6,165 nucleotides of DNA from Deltaproteobacteria bacterium (GTDB taxonomy: Bacteria; Desulfobacterota_E; Deferrimicrobia; Deferrimicrobiales; Deferrimicrobiaceae), in the NCBI GenBank assembly GCA_023489025.1, contig JAMDCN010000018.1:1-6165 (forward strand), in the 5' to 3' direction. The translations under genes were made by a program, and so were the position numbers. The notes below the pieces were generated by a model. It ran no database searches, had not been told where the DNA came from, and saw only the letters and a program-made list of their open reading frames with translations. Below are positions 5,153-6,165 of the stretch, in pieces (position 1 is the stretch's first letter; every line of letters starts with the position of its first letter).

Positions 5153-6165
5153 ATGAAGTGGTTCTCCGATCTTTCGACGCGGAACAAGCTGTTTTTCGGG
5201 TTCGGCCTGATCATCCTGCTGCTTGCGGTGGGGCTGTGGTTTGTCTATATGGAGTTCGATCGCGTCTTGGTGTCCAAGAGGCAGATGTACGATCACGACG
5301 TCAAGCCGTCCATCCTTTCTCTCCGGCTGAGGTCGGACCTGAACCACAACCGGGCCTCGTTATTTGAGTTGACGTTGAAGCATAAGGAGAAGGGAGTGGA
5401 GCAAAAAGCAGAAGTGGAACTTGAGAGGGAAATGGAGACGCGTGACTTGGCTATTGATGAATATGCAAAGGGACTTCAGGGGCTCTACAGGGACGATCCG
5501 GCATATACCGAAAAGATGAACCAATTCGTTGCTCTGTTAAGCCAGTATCGCGATACGAAACGCGAACAGATTTCCATGGTCCGTCGGGGAAAGATGAAAG
5601 AAGCGATGGATCTTTCCTTTGGGAAACAGGAGGAACGTTACGACCGGGTACGGAAAATCCTCGATGAAGTCGTGGCTATGGAAGAAAAAGACATGGTGGC
5701 GAAACTGGCAAGATCGGAACAGGCGGGCCGAACGGTGATTCGCGGCATCCTGGCGGCGGGGGCGGCCATTCTCGTCCTCAGCCTGTTCCTGGTCGTTTTC
5801 CTGACCCGTGTCATCGCCGGGCCGCTGAAGGAACTCTCGGCCGCCACGGAGCGGATCGCCGCGGGCGATCTGACCGTCACGGTGTCCGTGGACGACCGGA
5901 AGGACGAGATCGGCCAGTTGATCTCCGCATTCCGGAGGATGGTCGAATCGCTGCGCGGGATGACCCGGGAGATGGGCGAGGTGGCGAACGTCCTCGCCGC
6001 CTCTTCCGCGGAAATGCTCGCCTCGGTCGCCGAGCTTACGGCGGGCGCCACGGAGACGGCGACCGCGGTGCGGGAGACCGTATCGACGGTGGAAGAGGTC
6101 AAGCAGACGGCGATCGTATCGGCCCAGAAGGCGAAAAACGTGCTGGAACGATCCCAGTTGGCCGA
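5153..6165 (+). CDS. mcp: Methyl-accepting chemotaxis protein, N-terminal 337 residues (3' end outside the window)
   Basis: A transmembrane chemoreceptor. My translation is open from ATG 5153 to the window edge. A short cytoplasmic start (MKWFSDLSTRNKL) leads into TM1 at about 14-32. Residues 33-195 form a predicted periplasmic sensor of about 163 residues: almost all helix-forming, charged and without cysteine, as in four-helix-bundle (4HB/TarH-like) ligand-binding domains. TM2 spans about 196-217 (GILAAGAAILVLSLFLVVFL). A HAMP domain follows at about 218-270 (GPLKELSAATERIAAGDL, then DEIGQL). The start of the methylation/signalling coiled coil follows, with ETATAVRETVSTVEEVKQTA near the end of the window. 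The tip that would bind CheA/CheW is not included. It follows cheW2 after 34 bases and is the likely methylation substrate of the CheR upstream. Sensor-coding DNA is much poorer in GC than the rest. The ligand cannot be told from the sequence. Confidence 0.93.
   Translation, partial: MKWFSDLSTRNKLFFGFGLIILLLAVGLWFVYMEFDRVLVSKRQMYDHDVKPSILSLRLRSDLNHNRASLFELTLKHKEKGVEQKAEVELEREMETRDLAIDEYAKGLQGLYRDDPAYTEKMNQFVALLSQYRDTKREQISMVRRGKMKEAMDLSFGKQEERYDRVRKILDEVVAMEEKDMVAKLARSEQAGRTVIRGILAAGAAILVLSLFLVVFLTRVIAGPLKELSAATERIAAGDLTVTVSVDDRKDEIGQLISAFRRMVESLRGMTREMGEVANVLAASSAEMLASVAELTAGATETATAVRETVSTVEEVKQTAIVSAQKAKNVLERSQLA

Noticed and set aside
3007..5214. A 735-codon open frame on the minus strand across cheR and cheW2
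   Set aside because: It is antisense to clearly coding cheR and cheW2 and has low-complexity Arg/Pro/Gly-rich translation with no motif.

Overview
The window is a GC-rich, tightly packed, all-plus-strand signalling region from a Gram-negative-type bacterium. It holds the tail of one receiver-domain protein, a 319-base gap, and five tightly spaced genes. In order these are a soluble hybrid histidine kinase (REC-PAS-HisKA-HATPase-REC), a CheW adaptor, a CheR methyltransferase with a TPR tail, a second CheW, and the first 337 codons of a transmembrane chemoreceptor (MCP). The many PAS/REC hybrid kinases, the codon use and this che gene order suggest a deltaproteobacterial-type organism (Geobacter-like lineages, Desulfobacterota in the broad sense). 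That placement is inference; there is no rRNA or marker gene here.

Layout. 1-144: C-terminal end of a receiver domain, cut by the window edge. 145-463: the only non-coding stretch; it has GC-rich inverted repeats just after the first gene, then an AT-richer part (42% GC at 301-420) with a possible sigma-28-type promoter at 311-338, and a ribosome binding site partly within a small hairpin. 464-5118: hybrid kinase, cheW1, cheR-TPR and cheW2. They are linked by a 20-nt overlap, a 1-nt gap and a 6-nt gap. 5153-6165: MCP, 34 nt further on, running off the edge.

How they fit together. CheW-CheR(TPR)-CheW-MCP is the arrangement of Wsp/Frz-like 'alternative cellular function' chemosensory systems, in which a receptor array drives something other than, or beyond, the flagellar motor. 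The receptor would be methylated by CheR-TPR and coupled by the two CheW proteins to a CheA kinase. No cheA, cheB or cheY is in the window, so these presumably lie downstream. The distinctive feature is the hybrid kinase at the head of the run. Its N-terminal receiver has all phosphorylation residues, and its reading frame overlaps cheW1. The most economical reading is that it belongs to the pathway, with the receiver taking phosphoryl groups from the unseen CheA and so modulating a second phosphorelay. That connection is a hypothesis.

The periplasmic sensor part of the MCP is markedly poorer in GC (47% over 5401-5580) than its own cytoplasmic part (72% in two counted 60-base lines), which hints at a mosaic receptor with a swapped or fast-evolving sensor.
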